NCBI GenBank assembly: GCA_013203465.1
Contig: JABMNR010000149.1
Location: 1-64,000 of the forward strand
Direction: 5' to 3'
DNA length: 64,000 nt
From: Alphaproteobacteria bacterium
GTDB taxonomy: Bacteria; Pseudomonadota; Alphaproteobacteria; Thalassobaculales; Thalassobaculaceae
Shown one piece after another: positions 63,258 through 64,000 of the stretch. The notes under the pieces are model-generated. The model searched no databases and was not told the origin of the DNA. It saw only the letters and a program-made list of their open reading frames with translations. A program made the position numbers and the translations under genes. The stretch's first letter is position 1; the number at the start of each line of letters is the position of its first letter.

Positions 63258-64000
63258 TTACCCAAGCCCCAGGCCCTGCAACGCCGCCTTGATACGGCCT
63301 TGATGGGCGGCGTCCGGCATGGTCATCGGCTGGCGCGGCAGGCCGGAGGGGCAGCCTTGGACGCTTTGCGCGAACTTGGTCGAGGCCGGCAGGTTGTCGT
63401 GCGGCATCATCGCGTTCCACACCCGCAGCAGCTTGAGGTGCAGCGTATGGGCGGTTTTGTGATCGCCGGCCTTGACCGCGTCCCACAGCGCCACCGAAGG
63501 GCGCGGGGCGGCCGACAGGATGGCGGCGATCGAGCCATGGGCGCCGAGGGCGTAGGACGGGTACATCAAGGCGTCGACCGCGCTGAAGATCCGGCTGTCG
63601 GGCTTGGCGTCGGCCATCAGGTCGGCGAACAGCTTGAGGTCGCCAGCCGATTGCTTGACGCCGATCACCCCCGGCACCTCGTCCATGATCCGCAGCAGCA
63701 ACGCCGGCGACAGGTAGGTCCATGGCACCACGTTGTAGATGATCACGTCGCGACCGGTTTCGCCGACCAGGGTGCGGAAATGCTCGACCATCGCGTCGTC
63801 GCTTGGCCGGAACAGGTAGTGCACCGGCGTGACCTGAAGCGCCGCCACGTCCACATCGGCGAGTAATTTGCCCCGCCGCACCGCCTCGCGGGTGCTGTCG
63901 CAGATGATGCCGGCGATCACCGGTACCCGTCCGGCGGCGTCCTCGACGGCGGCGGTGACCAGATCGCGGGTTTCCTCGGCGTCCAGTGTGTGGCCCTCGC
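63258..64000 (-). CDS. DapA-family lyase (dihydrodipicolinate synthase/NAL superfamily), partial
   Basis: The 5' end is beyond the right edge; the visible frame begins EGHTLDAEETRDLVTAAV before VIAGIICDS. The Schiff-base Lys lies in GVIGVKQSAGDL and the catalytic Tyr in DVIIYNVVPW. The C-terminus is intact (PDAAHQGRIKAALQGLGLG). Family members include dihydrodipicolinate synthase, keto-deoxy-gluconate dehydratase and N-acetylneuraminate lyase; the absence of lysine genes nearby favours a catabolic aldolase. It is convergent with pobA, 3 nt apart. Confidence 0.9.
   Translation of the reverse strand, partial: EGHTLDAEETRDLVTAAVEDAAGRVPVIAGIICDSTREAVRRGKLLADVDVAALQVTPVHYLFRPSDDAMVEHFRTLVGETGRDVIIYNVVPWTYLSPALLLRIMDEVPGVIGVKQSAGDLKLFADLMADAKPDSRIFSAVDALMYPSYALGAHGSIAAILSAAPRPSVALWDAVKAGDHKTAHTLHLKLLRVWNAMMPHDNLPASTKFAQSVQGCPSGLPRQPMTMPDAAHQGRIKAALQGLGLG

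Overview
The window is GC-rich (about two thirds G+C by eye) and densely coded. It looks like the chromosome of an alphaproteobacterium, most likely of the Rhodospirillales. The evidence is a hemC-hemD-mic60-hemY block divergent from tsaD-gpsA, a SAM-II type riboswitch, an IalB-family protein, GcvA-like and DUF1127 genes, and CCA-encoding tRNA genes. No CRISPR array, rRNA, prophage or replication origin was seen.

Layout. 1-1.7 kb: a large minus-strand gene that leaves the window on the left and carries a short RTX-like repeat. 1.8-6.6 kb: acetoacetyl-CoA synthetase, a DgcZ-like diguanylate cyclase, a LysR regulator and a DUF1127 protein. 6.7-16.2 kb: a methyltransferase with a PqqD-like tail, an ReAV-type asparaginase, a SpoU-type RNA methyltransferase, IalB, RlmN, a Bax-inhibitor-1 family protein, and several small membrane or hypothetical proteins including a SPOR-type lipoprotein. 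16.2-17.7 kb: one NHL beta-propeller gene lies between tRNA-Thr(CGT) and a decayed copy of the 3' part of that tRNA. 17.8-26.1 kb: the haem and Mic60 operon, then tsaD, gpsA and an EVE-domain gene. 26.1-31.0 kb: envelope and redox genes. 31.0-33.9 kb: a promoter, SAM-II riboswitch and terminator leader ahead of an SsuACB-like sulfonate transporter operon, so high SAM should reduce sulfur-compound uptake.

33.9-40.3 kb is the most mobile part. It holds a low-GC methyltransferase, a C-terminal scrap of an IS5-type transposase, tRNA-Ser(GGA), and a complete IS21-family element. The IS21 element splits a Rieske-domain gene. A perfect 7-bp target duplication flanks it, and removing the element plus one repeat restores the reading frame exactly.

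40.4-55.4 kb: LepA with a downstream SDR gene, a large FkbM methyltransferase of lower GC, a run of catabolic enzymes (PhyH dioxygenase, M20 peptidase, SDR, enolase-superfamily enzyme, 2-hydroxyacid dehydrogenase), carbonic anhydrase, ChaC, an EamA transporter and a cytochrome b561-YceI fusion. 55.4-59.2 kb: a signalling-like cluster with a receiver lacking its phosphoacceptor Asp, an HPt-like protein with a displaced His, small unknown proteins, and an HtrA-like protein lacking the whole catalytic triad. 59.2-64 kb: MscS channel, Ldh-family dehydrogenase, 1-Cys peroxiredoxin, 4-hydroxybenzoate hydroxylase, and a DapA-family enzyme cut by the right edge.

No single, fully new multi-gene system is evident. 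The best candidates for follow-up are the degenerate receiver, HPt-like and HtrA-like cluster, the tRNA-Thr-flanked segment, the riboswitch-controlled transporter and the recent IS21 disruption.
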